64,000 nucleotides of DNA, taken from NCBI GenBank assembly GCA_035771175.1, contig CM069598.1, positions 20,753,438 to 20,817,437 of the forward strand. The letters run 5' to 3'. The translations under genes and the position numbers were made by a program. Origin of the DNA: Paratinospora sagittata. Its lineage: Eukaryota; Streptophyta; Magnoliopsida; Ranunculales; Menispermaceae. Below are positions 9,778 through 21,480 of the stretch, one piece after another (position 1 is the first letter of the stretch; every line of letters begins with the position of its first letter). The notes beneath the pieces were generated by a model. That model was not told the DNA's origin, searched no databases, and saw nothing but the letters and a program-made list of their open reading frames with translations.

Positions 9778-12630
9778 ATGTGCAGTTTCTTTTCACAGAA
9801 GATCATGGAGAAAGATCAAGGAGATTTAGCTGATATAGTTCGAGGTAGTGGTGGTGTTGGTGCAGGTGGTGGTGTTAGCAACGACCCAGTAAGTTATTGG
9901 CCAATTCCTTCAGAACCCATGGCTTTTCCATCAGGGATCGAAGAACCGTCGGATAATTTTGGTGATCCATTCTCAAGTATGCAAGATCCTCTGCTGCATG
10001 AGCTTGATTTAGCTGGTTCTGGCTATTTTGATAGCTCTAATAATAATTCTTCAGCAAGTTTAATGAAGACGAATTTGGAGGATGAAAGTAGCATCACAGC
10101 CGGTAGTCTTCTTGCTCGGACAATTCTGGAGGAAGAGATGAGAAGGCCTTGCAATATATTCTCAAGGATGCTTCAGATCTCACCTAATTCCAAGATGCCT
10201 ATCTCGCCCCGGGAAATTAATCCTGCTGTTACTACTACTTCATCTCCAAGAGCAATTAAAACTTCCTCGTTAGTCAGTACTAATGATCACATGGTTAACG
10301 CAAGTTGCTCCGGAAGTTGCTCGGTTGATAATGGTAACGTGCAGATCTCATCACCCAGGAATCCAAGTATCAAGCGGAGGTATGGTACCGATGAATCAAA
10401 TCAAATTAAGCGTATAGGTAGCTAGTAATTAATTAATTAGTTAAATATACATGTATTTTTAGAAATACTTCAAGTTTTTTAATTTAACTGATCACCCAAA
10501 TTTAACTGTGTTTTAAACTTGCACTAGATCCCCAGTTTAAAGGGCGGTTGCTTTTTTAGACCTAGACCATCTCACCGCAAATCTAATCTTTCATTAGTTT
10601 CTGTAAGATTCCCGATTAAGCTTTTGTAGATGATGATGCTGATGATGAATCGTCATGAAGTTTTCGGGTTCTGGGTGTGTTAAAATCATTTTATCCCTTG
10701 TATCGTAACCAAATAAGAGCTAGAATCTTTGATTTGGATGCTCTCTTTTTAGTAATTTACGAGATTCATATGGCTGCAGAAACCCCATTATTAGCATAGG
10801 TTTACAAGCTGGATCTTGTTTTTTTTTTTTTACGAGGAATCATTATTGTTGTTGTCATTGGTTTTTTGGCTTTTCTTGAAACTTGGGTTTCTATCAATTC
10901 AAGATCATGAGAAGCTAACTAGGGTTTGGTGGAGATTCCGGAGATCAACTTGAGCACCGAAAGGATAATTTTATGTGGAACTTTAACCAACTTGAAAAGC
11001 CATCCTAAGTTCATCTGTCAATTTCATAAACGCCAGATACTAAACTTGCATATTTTCTCAAAGACTTTTTCAGCGAACTAAGTCCCTTCTGACTGATTTA
11101 TGCTTTTTCTTTATTTTTCAAGAAAACCCTCGGAATTCTTGAATTTTTTTTCCATCAATATAAGATAATTATGACCATATTTCTTTGAACGTGTACTAGA
11201 CCACAATTTGAAGCTTCCAATTGCCGATGGAAGCTATAAATTAGCATGAAGAATTAATATCTTTCATGAAGTGTATAATGGTTGCCATATCTTTTCCCGG
11301 GTATATATTTTTAACTGCAGAAGGAAGCTCTCAATATGAGCTATATGATCTCTAATTAATTTATTAATGATGTAAGTTCTCAATTTTCCCGATTATTTGA
11401 TGGAGGAAAGATGATTAACTATATGTTTATATATATATATATATACACACACACTTCTTCTTTTGGTTCAGGCCAGGTCTTGTACATTTAAATTGCTTCC
11501 TTTAATATTTGATATTTCTATATAATAGCTGTAGAAAAGAACATAAATCAACTTTGTGGTTTGTTTGCAGAAAGAGTCAAGCTAAGAAGGTTGTTTGTAT
11601 ACCAGCACCAGCAGCTGCGAACAGCAGGCCTAGTGGAGAAGTTGTTCCTTCTGATCTCTGGGCATGGAGAAAGTATGGTCAGAAGCCCATAAAAGGATCT
11701 CCCTATCCTAGGTAAGTTCCAACCAAATGTGTTCAAATCTTAACTAATAACACTAGACCCCACTTTAAAATAAATGTTTCTCATTATTTGACAACCTTAA
11801 TTGATGCATAGAATCGATGATGATGAAATTCTGCAAATATTCTCTTCATAATTGTCTTTATTAGTACTCATGTTCATTATATATTGGTTTAGTTTGTGTT
11901 TTCCAAATTTAAGAGCTTAATTCATTAATGATGTATACATTCTGTGAACTTGAACTCTATAAATTATAGGGGGTATTATAGATGTAGCAGCTCAAAAGGT
12001 TGCTCGGCAAGGAAACAAGTGGAAAGGAGTAGAACTGATCCAAATATGCTGGTAATCACATACACATCTGAGCACAATCATCCATGGCCAACACAAAGAA
12101 ATGCTCTTGCGGGGTCAACAAGATCACAGCCACCAAAGAACAACAACAACAATACTGCCTCAAAGAGTACTAATAATGCTTCATCACCAAAGCCCTCAAA
12201 TCCCAAGGGAGAGCCAAAGGAGAACAACATTAACATTGATAATGAGTTCATGACTTGTGCTAGTGAATCAATTATAATGAGTCCTTCTGTTAAAGAAGAG
12301 ATGGGCGAGTCATCTGATCAAAAGACGACGGTGGAAATTTGTGATGGAGAAATATTTGATCAAGCTAGGGGGTTAAGTATTCATCAAAGTTATAGGCCAG
12401 TAATGGCAAATATTCATCATGATCAATCAGTTAATCAGCAGGCAGATGACTTGTTTGCTGACTTGGGAGAATTGGATCCTGACCCACTAAATCTATTGTT
12501 CTCACAAGGATTTGCAGGAGGAAAAGGAGAAGGGGAGAGAGATAAGAAGGCTCTGATCGACCCATTTAGTCTCTTTGATTGGTCAGCAAACAACTCATCA
12601 TTGGGAGAAGCTGCTGGGAGGGGTTTATAA
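9778..12630 (+). CDS. WRKY transcription factor, group IIe (WRKY14/35-like)
   Basis: A sequence-specific nuclear regulator that binds W-box DNA. The CDS is join(9778..10379,11571..11711,11970..12630), 467 residues. Exon 1 ends CGG AG before GTATGG and exon 2 begins after TTTGCAG, giving Arg-Arg-Lys-Ser. Exon 2 ends PYPR at AG/GTAAGT and exon 3 begins after TTATAG, restoring Arg-Gly-Tyr-Tyr. This intron inside the domain is the usual group II position. The DNA-binding domain (about residues 230-285) has WRKYGQK and a C-X5-C-X23-H-X1-H zinc finger. The [18 protein letters not shown] block, the basic KSQAKKVVC stretch before it and [11 protein letters not shown] match group IIe. The N-terminal MCSFFSQ and [14 protein letters not shown] support the start at 9778; 9805 is an alternative. 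The C-terminal third is acidic and Ser/Asn-rich, suiting an activation region. All splice sites fit consensus and no damage is seen. Subgroup orthology is inferred. Confidence 0.96.
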
Positions 12631-12639
12631 CAAGACCTT

Positions 12640-13179
12640 GAAATATTAATTAATTGTAACCACTAGCTAAATTATTAAAATTAATCATCATGACGATCTA
12701 CTACTTATAAGTCTTTTTTTTTTTTTTGGTGGTGCAACTTCATTAATATTCAAGGTCTGGTTATAAACCTTAAATTCATCAGTTTGAATATTTTTAATTA
12801 ATTATATGGTTGAATTCTCTACTTTTTTATTTTGTTATTATTATTATTATTATTTTTTTATTATTATTTTCCCCCTCTTTTTTGGTGTCTTTTACATTTG
12901 GAAGAACAGTATGCATATTACGAGAACAGAAGTGCGTGCTGGCTGATTGGAGGCAACCACTGAGACCCACATTCTATCGAATATTGGTGGGATGGGACAG
13001 AAAGCTGAGGAACAGAAGCACTCAATAGTTAGAAAGAGTACATCTCTCTCTCATCAGACATGAATGGAATTAAGCCCAGCAAGAGAAGTTGATCACACAG
13101 TTTTAATAAGAATTAATTACGTTCTATCTCCTCCCATTCATATCCAAATCAAATTTGATATATATAGCAAAGAATATGA
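12640..13179 (+). other. WRKY 3' flank
   Basis: This holds the likely 3' UTR and terminator region of the WRKY gene, with an ATT-repeat stretch at about 12835-12868. No separate gene is supported. A 72-codon open frame at 12810-13028 is hydrophobic only because of the ATT repeat. Confidence 0.45.
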
Positions 13180-13184
13180 TTTGA

Positions 13185-15751
13185 TGTAACACCCCGATTT
13201 TCAAGACTAAATTTTTTTTTGTAAAACAATGAACAATTAAATTTTATATAAAATATCACCGAAAATCGAGATGCTACACGTATCCGTCTATCTTAACCCA
13301 CCACCATTTTATAAATAATAAAATTTGTAAAACCATGAGTTTATATTATTCCAGTCTACTTACTGGTTAAGATAAACGAATACATTTACTTCTTCATACA
13401 ATCTTTATTTTCATACGATAGTATTTGCTCTTGTCCATCCATTATGGACACAACATTAAATACAATCATTCAATAGAATTAATGAATTCTATTCCAGGGC
13501 ATTCACACGTGAAATAAATCACAAGTTCTTTACTGACCATAATAATATTCATTGAATTCTAATCATCAATACAATTCGTCCGAATAATAAACCTTTAAAA
13601 ATTAAATGAAAACATTCAGTCTCATAATACTAATTAATTAACCCACCCTTACTACTTGCACTATATCACGAACTCGCAATTTTATTCTCCTAAGCACCTG
13701 CATATAAAAATTGGGGTGAGCTTGAAAGCCCAATGGGTCATCTAAACAAATCACAATATTTTATTGTGATACATACACAAGAACATTACAAACAAGTTTC
13801 ACACATTAATCGTTGCAACATTAGATTGTTTGAGTCTATAGTTTCATCACGTTCCAAATCACGTACCGTTCAGGGTGGCACAGCCCAAAAATAAAAATTG
13901 GAACATTGGCGATATTCCTTAGAATAACTGCCCCATATGTGTGATTCTTATCTTAATCGTGTTCTTTAGTGATATCACGCCATAAGTACGATATAAACAC
14001 GATATTAAGTGTATTCGTAGAACATATTCAACTTCAATACATATGGCATCATGTCACAAAATTAATTATAACAGTATTCACGCATTCACTATGCCAATAT
14101 TCTAAATCATACATTTCATTATCAGACAATTTATAAATAAATTTACTACCACGTGAATTTCATGCATCCAATTATCATCTGATCAGAATAAAAATTATGT
14201 TAACACACACATCATCATGGCTAAACAATCACAACATTGTATAAATATAATCATGTACAATAGGCATGCATAAGCAATTTAATAATACTATGGACCTAAT
14301 TAATTTAACATTCCTATCTATATATCAAATAAACTATTGTGAAGGCCTAGAATCATTCCCACCTGGATCGCTAAATTCCAAATTATTTAATTTCCTCGTC
14401 ACGCGTGGTAATCAACCTGTACACATATATTACTTTTGTTAATATAATTATTCAATTATAAGTGTAGAGATATATACATATACATGTATATATATATATA
14501 GTGGTTGGGTGTTTAAACTAAGTATATATATATATATTATATGACATTTTGGTTGTTAAAAATATTAATAATATTTGGTAAAAAAAAATGTATGATACAT
14601 GTAAATATATTACATAATATCTTGATTTCAAAAAAATAAATAATTGAGTTGCAATGGTTAAAAAAAATAATAATAATAACTTATTGTATGTATGATATTT
14701 ATATATAAGTATATTACATAATATTTTGGTTGCTTAAAAAATGATAGTACTTGAATTGTCATGTAAAAAAAAAATTAATAACACTTGGTTAAAAAAAAAA
14801 TGTATAACACATATAAATATATTGTACAACATTTTGAATGCTTAAAAATAATAAAAATAATAGAGTATACTTGTATGTGTGATATTGTATATATATATAA
14901 GGTGTAGTGGTTTTAAAAAAAAAGTGATATATAATATAATATATAATATGTGTTAATATTTCATAATATAATATAATGTGTGGTGGGTTTGAGAAGTGTA
15001 ATATATAATATACTATATAATATTAAAATAAAGTGATATGTGATATTGGACGTTTTTGTATGTATATATATCTTAAAATAGAATAATGAAGTGAAGATAG
15101 AATAATGAAGTGAAGAATATATTATTAAAATGAAATGATATGAAGTGAAGAATATAATATATGGTATTAAATGAAGTGATAGGATATAATATATCTATAA
15201 CCTAAAAGAAAAGAAGAAAAATACAATAAAATAAAAACAGAGTTTCAGGCGGAAGGAAGTTTCAGGCGGAAGGAAGAACAGGGGAGGGAGAGAGAAAAAG
15301 AGGGGAAGAAGAAGAAGAAGGAGAAGAAGAAGAAGAAGAAGAAGAAGAAGGAAAGAGTGAAGGTGAGATGGAGACGGCAGAGACCGAAGGATCGGAGGCG
15401 CGGCGAGAGATTGGCGAGTGCAGTGGCGGAAAAGAGAAGAGGAAGGCGGCGGAGGCGAGATCCGCGGCGGAGGAGAAAAGAGAGGGCGGCGGCGACGGCG
15501 AGATCTGGAGGAAAGAGCGGCGGTGGTGATCTGCGCTGGAAGAAGGAAGAGAGAAGAGAGTTTCGAAGCTTGTGCGTTTTTTGGCGATTGAGTTTAAAGG
15601 GCGAGAACGAAGGAGTTTCAGCGATTTGGGTTTAAGGGGAGCGAGATCCGAAATTTCGGCGAGATCTCGGCGATGTTCCGGTGACATGTCGGCGAGATCT
15701 CGGCGAGATTCCCGGCGACATGTTGGCGGGATTTTCGGATCTCGTTTGACA

Positions 15752-15782
<31 letters not shown>

Positions 15783-15837
15783 GTTGTTCTTCTAGTCCTC
15801 TCTGTCTCAATTTTTTTGAAAATTTCTGGGTATTACA
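13185..15837 (-). repeat. 3' LTR of the young gypsy element
   Basis: On the minus strand it starts TGTAATACCCAG and ends CGGGGTGTTACA. It contains a long homopolymer T run (15754-15782), a GC-rich purine/pyrimidine region at 15250-15720, and the conserved block reading GGGCTTTCAAGCTCACCCC on the minus strand (about 13713-13731). The open frames inside it (for example 15262-15810) are low-complexity Ser/Pro or Arg-rich and probably not genes. Confidence 0.95.
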
Positions 15838-15850
15838 ATCTTCCCGTCTT
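15838..15850 (-). other. Polypurine tract of the young gypsy element
   Basis: Read on the minus strand, AAGACGGGAAGAT directly abuts the 3' LTR. This is the expected place and composition for the plus-strand primer used in reverse transcription. Confidence 0.75.
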
Positions 15851-15940
15851 AAAAGAAATTTCGTCCCGAAATTAAAGTATAAGCTTACTTACTTGATGAT
15901 GTTCAACTCTTGCCACTGTTGACCAGTTGTATCCCAAAAC

Positions 15941-18900
15941 CTAGAGTGTTCTTTGGAATAAGTCGGCGTATTTGGCTTTCATTTCACTTTCAGGTTCCCA
16001 AGTTGCTTCTTCAACTCCATGATGTTTCCACAATACTTTAACTAATGGAATGTCTTTGTTCCTCAAGCTATGAACTTTCCAATCTAGGATCTGTAAAGGT
16101 CCTTCTTCATAGGTGGCATCAGCTTGTACTTTTACGTCTTTCCAATCGATGGTGTGGGAAGGGTCTGGTTCATATTTTCGCAACATCGATACATGGAATA
16201 CGTTGTGAATGGCAGATAAACTAGTTGGTAATTCTAGTTTGTAAGCATTCTCACCAATTCGATCACTGATTTCGAACGGACCGATAAATCGCGGCGATAA
16301 CTTCCCTTTCTTACCAAACCTCATGATGCCTTTTTGAGGGCTTATTCTCAGAAATACCTTATCACCTTTTTGGAACTCTAAAGGTCGACGCCTCTTATCT
16401 GCGTAGCTCTTCTGCCTACTCTGTGCAGTAACTAACCTTTTCTGGATCAACTTCACTTTTTCATTCATTTCCATGATCATATCAGGTCCTGTAAGTACCT
16501 TATCTTCCCAATTGGCCCAACACAGTGGTGACCTACATGGTCGTCCATATAGAGCTTCATATGGAGCCATTTGTATGCTTGCCTGATAACTATTGTTATA
16601 AGCAAACTCTGCTAGGTGTAAGTATTTACTCCAATTTCCCTTGAAATCTAGTGCACAAGCTCTCAACATGTCTTCTAAGATCTGAATAACCCTTTCAGAT
16701 TGACCATCTGTCTGGGGATGATAGGCGGTGCTCATGGTTAACTTGGTTCCCAATTCCCGCTGTAAGCTCTGCCAGAATTGAGATGTGAATAAGGCATCTC
16801 TATCTGACACTATCGATTTAGGTACTCCGTGTAGCTTCACAATCTCTTTCACATACAGCTCACCCAGTTTACTAATCGTATCGGTGGATTTAATAGATAA
16901 GAAGTGTGCCACTTTAGTAAGTCGATCCACAATTACCCAAACCTTATCTTCACCTTTCTGATTTCTAGGAAGAGCTCCGACGAAATCCATTGCTATGTTA
17001 TCCCATTTCCATTCAGGGATTTCTAAAGGTTGTAACAATCCAGACGGTCTTTTATGTTCGGCCTTAACTTGCTGACATGTAAGGCATTTAGACACATATT
17101 TGGCCACATCTCTTTTCATACCTTTCCACCAGTAGTTTTTCTTCAAATTTTGGTACATCTTATCTCCACCAGGATGTAAAGTGTATTTGGTCTGATGTGC
17201 TTCATCAAATAAGATCTTTTTAATTTCTTCAATTCTGGGTACACAAATTCGATCTCTGAACCTTAATAACCCTTCTGAATCGATCTTGAAATTTGCATTT
17301 CCAACATTGGCTCTTGCATCTGCCACCCATTTTATCAGTTTTCTATCCTGAGCTTGACCTTCCTTAATTTGATGTAGTAGGTCTGGCTTGCAGCTCATAT
17401 TATATAAGAAAATCTGATTGTCACCTTGTTGTACGCCCAAATTATGATCTTCAATCAATTGGTACATCTGGGCTTTTTCTGCATCGTTCTTATACGATTT
17501 TCGACTTAAAGCATCTGCGACTACGTTGGCTTTCCCTGGGTGATAATGCAACTGAAAATCATAATCATTCAGCAATTCCATCCATCTCCTTTGCCTCAAA
17601 TTTAACTCCTTTTGTGTATAAATGTACTTCAAACTCTTATGATCAGAGTACAGATCAAATTTCTCTCCATAAAGATAGTGTCTCCATATCTTCAAGGAAA
17701 ATACAATAGCAGCCAATTCTAAATCATGAGTCGGGTAGTTCTGTTCATGAGTCTTCAGTTGCCTAGAAGCATAAGCAACCACTTTACCTTCCTGCATCAG
17801 AACGGCACCAAGACCATTTCTAGAAGCATCAGTGTAAATAACATAACCGACTCCGCTTGCAGGAGTGATCAATATTGGGGCTGTGGTTAATCGTCTCTTC
17901 AACTCCTGAAAAGAATTTTCACATTTCTCATCCCAACTAAATTTGGCATCCTTCCTTGTCAGCTTCGTCATAGGCTCAGCTAGTCTCGAAAAATTTAGAA
18001 TAAATCTTCTATAGTAACCAGCTAGTCCCAAAAAGCTTCTAATTTCTGTCACTGACTTTGGCTTTTTCCAGGTCATTACTGCTTCAACTTTTGTTGGATC
18101 TACGGATATCCCTTCTGATGACACTACATGGCCCAAAAATTTGACTGACTCCATCCAAAATTCACATTTTTCAAATTTGGCATACAATTCATTTCGCCTC
18201 AATGTTTCCAAAACTACTGTAAGGTGTTCCTGATGTTCCGCACGGGTCTTCGAATAAACCAAAATATCATCAACAAATACCACCACAAATTTGTCTAGAT
18301 AAGGCCTAAACGTCCTATTCATTATATCCATAAATGCTGCTGGTGCATTAGTGAGTCCAAATGGCATGACTCTGAATTCAAAGTGTCCATACCTAGTCCT
18401 GAATGCTGTCTTCGGTATATCTGACTCTTTGATTCTAAGTTGGTGATAACCGGACCTTAGGTCGATCTTGGAAAAACAAGTTGCTCCCTTCAGCTGATCG
18501 AACAAATCATCTATTCTCGGTAAGGGGTATTTGTTCTTGACTGTGACTTGATTTAATTTTCTATAGTCAACACACAGTCTCATCGACCCATCTTTCTTCT
18601 TAGCAAACAATACTGGTGCTCCCCAGGGTGACTCGCTCGGCTGGATAAATTCCTTTGCACTAAGATCATCAAGTTGGGTCCTTAGTTCGATTAGTTCGCC
18701 AGGGGCCATTCTGTAGGGTGACATGGCTACGGGGGCTGTTCCAGGGTACAGTTCTATCTTGAACTCTACTTCCCGCTTAGGAGGTAATCCTGGTAATTCT
18801 TCGGGAAACACTTCAGGGAAATCTCTAACCACCAAGTACTCTTCTAAATTCCTTAAGGGCTTTAGAGGATCGGCTTCTGTTAGGGTTTTGAATTCCTCTT

Positions 18901-20677
18901 TCTGATTCACAGAGTTGAGAAGTGCGGACATGATATTCCTTGGGATTTTGTTTCTATCCCCATAAATTTTCAACAGCTCTCCCGAAGGTAGTCGCAAGGT
19001 AATCTTCTTTCGAAGGCAGTCAATCTGGGCTTGGTATTCAGATAACCAATCCATACCCAAGATTACATCATAATCATTAATGGGTAAGAGTATCAATTCA
19101 GCTGAAATCAGCTTATCATTAATTCTAAGGTCACAACTACATTTTTCAGTTGTTTGGACGTTTACTCCTACTGGAGTTGAAATCTTCATAACGACAGATA
19201 AAGGTACAGTAGAAAGTTGTAGTTTCCTGGCTAAGTTTTCAGAAATAAAAGACCTTGATGCTCCAGAATCAAACAAGACTTTAACTGTAACATGAAATAA
19301 AATGAATGTACCTTCCACTACTTCGTTTGCATCAAATTCTTGCTCAGGATTTCCTTCTGTCATTGCAAAGACTCTGCCTTGATTTTGATTTTGGGGTTGG
19401 TTCTGATTATGACTCGGACGATTGGCTTGGTTTCGTCCTTGCCCATTGTTATTATTCTGCCAGTTGCCCGGACGAAAATTTTGTCGAGTTCCTTGTGCAG
19501 TGCAGTTTCGTGCCAAATGACCCGGTCGGTTGCATTTGTAGCAAAGTCTCGTATCTACTACTTGATTTCGATTTTGTTGGGGTGGACGAATATTGTTTTG
19601 CTGCATCTGTTGTCCACCATTATGCCTAGACCCTCCTGATCCGTTGTTGGGATTTTGTCCCCTGTTCCACTGGTTCCCATTGTTGAAAGTGTTTCTGTTC
19701 CACATATTACCATTGCCACCGAAATTATTCAGATTCTGCCTCTTGTTGTGATTGCTCTGGTAATCAGAATTTTGTCCTTGCGGCCTTTTGTTCCTATTCC
19801 GTATTGTTTCTTGTACGTTCAGTTCTCTTTCTACTAACAGGGCTCGTTCAACTACCTCTTTGTAAGTCTCCAGATTCATCGGAATAACCATCTTTCTAAT
19901 CTCCAATTTGAGACCTTCTGCAAATCTACTAGCTTTCATCTGTTCGTTGGCGACCAGTTCACGAGCAAATCTGGAAAGTTCGATAAACTTCGCCTCATAT
20001 TCTGCCACTGTCAGGTTCCTCTGTATCAGTCTCACAAATTCAGATTGTAGTTCTTTTCTGTTTGCTGTGGGAAAGAATTTATCATAAAATATTTCTTCAA
20101 AAGTCGCCCAGGTCATAGTGCTTACGTCCACTGTAGGACTTTCTTTAACCATTCTCCACCAATGTCTAGCCTCACCTATGAATTGGTGAGTCGCAATTGC
20201 CACCATTCTTGGACCAGTTACGCCCAGAACTTCCAAGTGTTCCTGAACCTCTTGGAACCACTTGTCGGCTTCCTTTGGATCCGGTTTTCCTTCAAATTTC
20301 GAAGGATGCATACGTTGGAAGTCTTTCAATTGATTTGCCCATTCTTTTTCTTCAGGTCTCCTAATGTTTTGAGTTCCTGTTTCATTCTGTACCACAACAG
20401 TTGGATTCGGTTGTGGTTGAGGCAGCTGTCTGGTCACCTGTTCCACGACTTGCCTCACAAATTCAGCCATCAGTTCTGGTCCCAAAACAATTCCAGGGGT
20501 TGGAACTGTTGTAGGTTGGACGTTCTCTGTTCCAGCAGAGTCAACAGTCACTGTTTGATTTGCATGTCCTTGCTCTGTTGGCTGAGATTCGGATGTCGAT
20601 TGTGTCTGCTCAGCAGGTTCAGTGTCCCTTATGAGATCACTCACAGACCTGGTGTTCATTCTTCGAGGTGGAGCCAT
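15941..20677 (-). CDS. Gypsy gag-pol polyprotein, 1578 residues, intact
   Basis: One frame encodes all functions for copying and inserting the element. In order: gag (about residues 110-290, with [13 protein letters not shown]); zinc knuckle [14 protein letters not shown] (379-392); aspartic protease DSGA (about 470); reverse transcriptase (about 640-860) with [16 protein letters not shown] and catalytic FVDD at 801-804; RNase H (about 945-1040) with YTDAS and DALSR; integrase with D1231, D1292 and E1328 (35 residues between the last two); and a C-terminal tail with [13 protein letters not shown] followed by [19 protein letters not shown], resembling a chromodomain-like targeting module. Start is Met at 20677 ([11 protein letters not shown]), about 790 bases after the primer site. 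No stop or frameshift is present. The gag-pol single-frame layout is typical of chromoviruses. Confidence 0.97.
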   Translation of the reverse strand: MAPPRRMNTRSVSDLIRDTEPAEQTQSTSESQPTEQGHANQTVTVDSAGTENVQPTTVPTPGIVLGPELMAEFVRQVVEQVTRQLPQPQPNPTVVVQNETGTQNIRRPEEKEWANQLKDFQRMHPSKFEGKPDPKEADKWFQEVQEHLEVLGVTGPRMVAIATHQFIGEARHWWRMVKESPTVDVSTMTWATFEEIFYDKFFPTANRKELQSEFVRLIQRNLTVAEYEAKFIELSRFARELVANEQMKASRFAEGLKLEIRKMVIPMNLETYKEVVERALLVERELNVQETIRNRNKRPQGQNSDYQSNHNKRQNLNNFGGNGNMWNRNTFNNGNQWNRGQNPNNGSGGSRHNGGQQMQQNNIRPPQQNRNQVVDTRLCYKCNRPGHLARNCTAQGTRQNFRPGNWQNNNNGQGRNQANRPSHNQNQPQNQNQGRVFAMTEGNPEQEFDANEVVEGTFILFHVTVKVLFDSGASRSFISENLARKLQLSTVPLSVVMKISTPVGVNVQTTEKCSCDLRINDKLISAELILLPINDYDVILGMDWLSEYQAQIDCLRKKITLRLPSGELLKIYGDRNKIPRNIMSALLNSVNQKEEFKTLTEADPLKPLRNLEEYLVVRDFPEVFPEELPGLPPKREVEFKIELYPGTAPVAMSPYRMAPGELIELRTQLDDLSAKEFIQPSESPWGAPVLFAKKKDGSMRLCVDYRKLNQVTVKNKYPLPRIDDLFDQLKGATCFSKIDLRSGYHQLRIKESDIPKTAFRTRYGHFEFRVMPFGLTNAPAAFMDIMNRTFRPYLDKFVVVFVDDILVYSKTRAEHQEHLTVVLETLRRNELYAKFEKCEFWMESVKFLGHVVSSEGISVDPTKVEAVMTWKKPKSVTEIRSFLGLAGYYRRFILNFSRLAEPMTKLTRKDAKFSWDEKCENSFQELKRRLTTAPILITPASGVGYVIYTDASRNGLGAVLMQEGKVVAYASRQLKTHEQNYPTHDLELAAIVFSLKIWRHYLYGEKFDLYSDHKSLKYIYTQKELNLRQRRWMELLNDYDFQLHYHPGKANVVADALSRKSYKNDAEKAQMYQLIEDHNLGVQQGDNQIFLYNMSCKPDLLHQIKEGQAQDRKLIKWVADARANVGNANFKIDSEGLLRFRDRICVPRIEEIKKILFDEAHQTKYTLHPGGDKMYQNLKKNYWWKGMKRDVAKYVSKCLTCQQVKAEHKRPSGLLQPLEIPEWKWDNIAMDFVGALPRNQKGEDKVWVIVDRLTKVAHFLSIKSTDTISKLGELYVKEIVKLHGVPKSIVSDRDALFTSQFWQSLQRELGTKLTMSTAYHPQTDGQSERVIQILEDMLRACALDFKGNWSKYLHLAEFAYNNSYQASIQMAPYEALYGRPCRSPLCWANWEDKVLTGPDMIMEMNEKVKLIQKRLVTAQSRQKSYADKRRRPLEFQKGDKVFLRISPQKGIMRFGKKGKLSPRFIGPFEISDRIGENAYKLELPTSLSAIHNVFHVSMLRKYEPDPSHTIDWKDVKVQADATYEEGPLQILDWKVHSLRNKDIPLVKVLWKHHGVEEATWEPESEMKAKYADLFQRTL

Positions 20678-21465
20678 CTACAAAATTTCAACTCATCTTT
20701 AGTACTACATGAGATAATTATTTTCGATTAGGGTGACTCTAGATTCAGAATTCTAAGTTTTCGAAAATAAAATGATCCTATTGATTCAGTTTCTAAGTTT
20801 CATAAAATTTTGACAATCCATGATTGTCACAGGGTATAAGATTTGGTTTTGATACATGTAAACAAACGAGCAAACAAACAAACAACAGACCACACAACAA
20901 TGGTATAAAGAAAATTCCCAAGCTTTCACTTATACCCTCCGTATTCGAGTGTCCCATACCACTCTAGCTCGGTGATATAAGCTTCCACAAGGAAACTTCA
21001 ATACACCCAAACAATGCGCAAATGTCCTACCAACTAAGGCTTCCCAGGTATCCTCTATGTTCAAGCTGTCCCATACCAGTTGAACGTAGCGATACAAGCT
21101 CGTCCAGAGTTGTTTAGTCATTCACCAAACATGGCCTGCTAGTCTCCAAGATCAAGACTCTTCAAATACCCTTAAATTCCTCCACGTCCCATACCGCTTT
21201 GGAACCAAGAATAAAAGATTCATCCTGATCTCAGATTCTAACCAAACAGTTTTCAAACAAGTTCTCGTCTCTAACCGATGTCCTAAAAGCTTTGAGTTTG
21301 TTAGACCCACTGTACTTTCATTCTTGATATCATGTTATAAAGTTTATAATTGACACATTTCTCTAGTTCAAGTTGACCCCTAATCTCATAAAGATTTGAT
21401 ACCTACTCACTGATACTAAGGTTCTCAAAATTTGTTGTAACACTTCCCATGATCTGAAGCCTAAA
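20678..21465 (-). other. 5' leader of the young gypsy element
   Basis: An untranslated leader lies between the primer binding site and the gag start. It has no credible gene. Short tracts around 'CCATACC' recur at about 20954, 21070 and 21189 and may be structural. Confidence 0.6.
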
Positions 21466-21477
21466 GCTCTGATACCA
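21466..21477 (-). other. Primer binding site (tRNA-iMet) of the gypsy element
   Basis: TGGTATCAGAGC on the minus strand, three bases inside the 5' LTR, is the standard complement of the plant initiator methionine tRNA 3' end. Confidence 0.93.
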
Positions 21478-21480
21478 AAC

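Noticed and set aside
12810..13028. A 72-codon frame after the WRKY gene
   Set aside because: Its hydrophobic start is an ATT microsatellite and the remainder matches nothing; it most likely lies in the WRKY 3' UTR or flank.
15262..15810. Long Ser/Pro-rich minus-strand frame in the 3' LTR, and the matching frames at 23559-23984 and 23915-24106 in the 5' LTR
   Set aside because: The frame arises from GC-rich purine/pyrimidine repeats and a poly-T run; one base of length difference in that run changes the frame between the two LTRs, and no domain is recognisable.
18723..20731. Several plus-strand open frames opposite the gypsy polyprotein (for example 19306-19629 and 20162-20731)
   Set aside because: They are mirror images of the real gag-pol coding sequence and resemble no protein.
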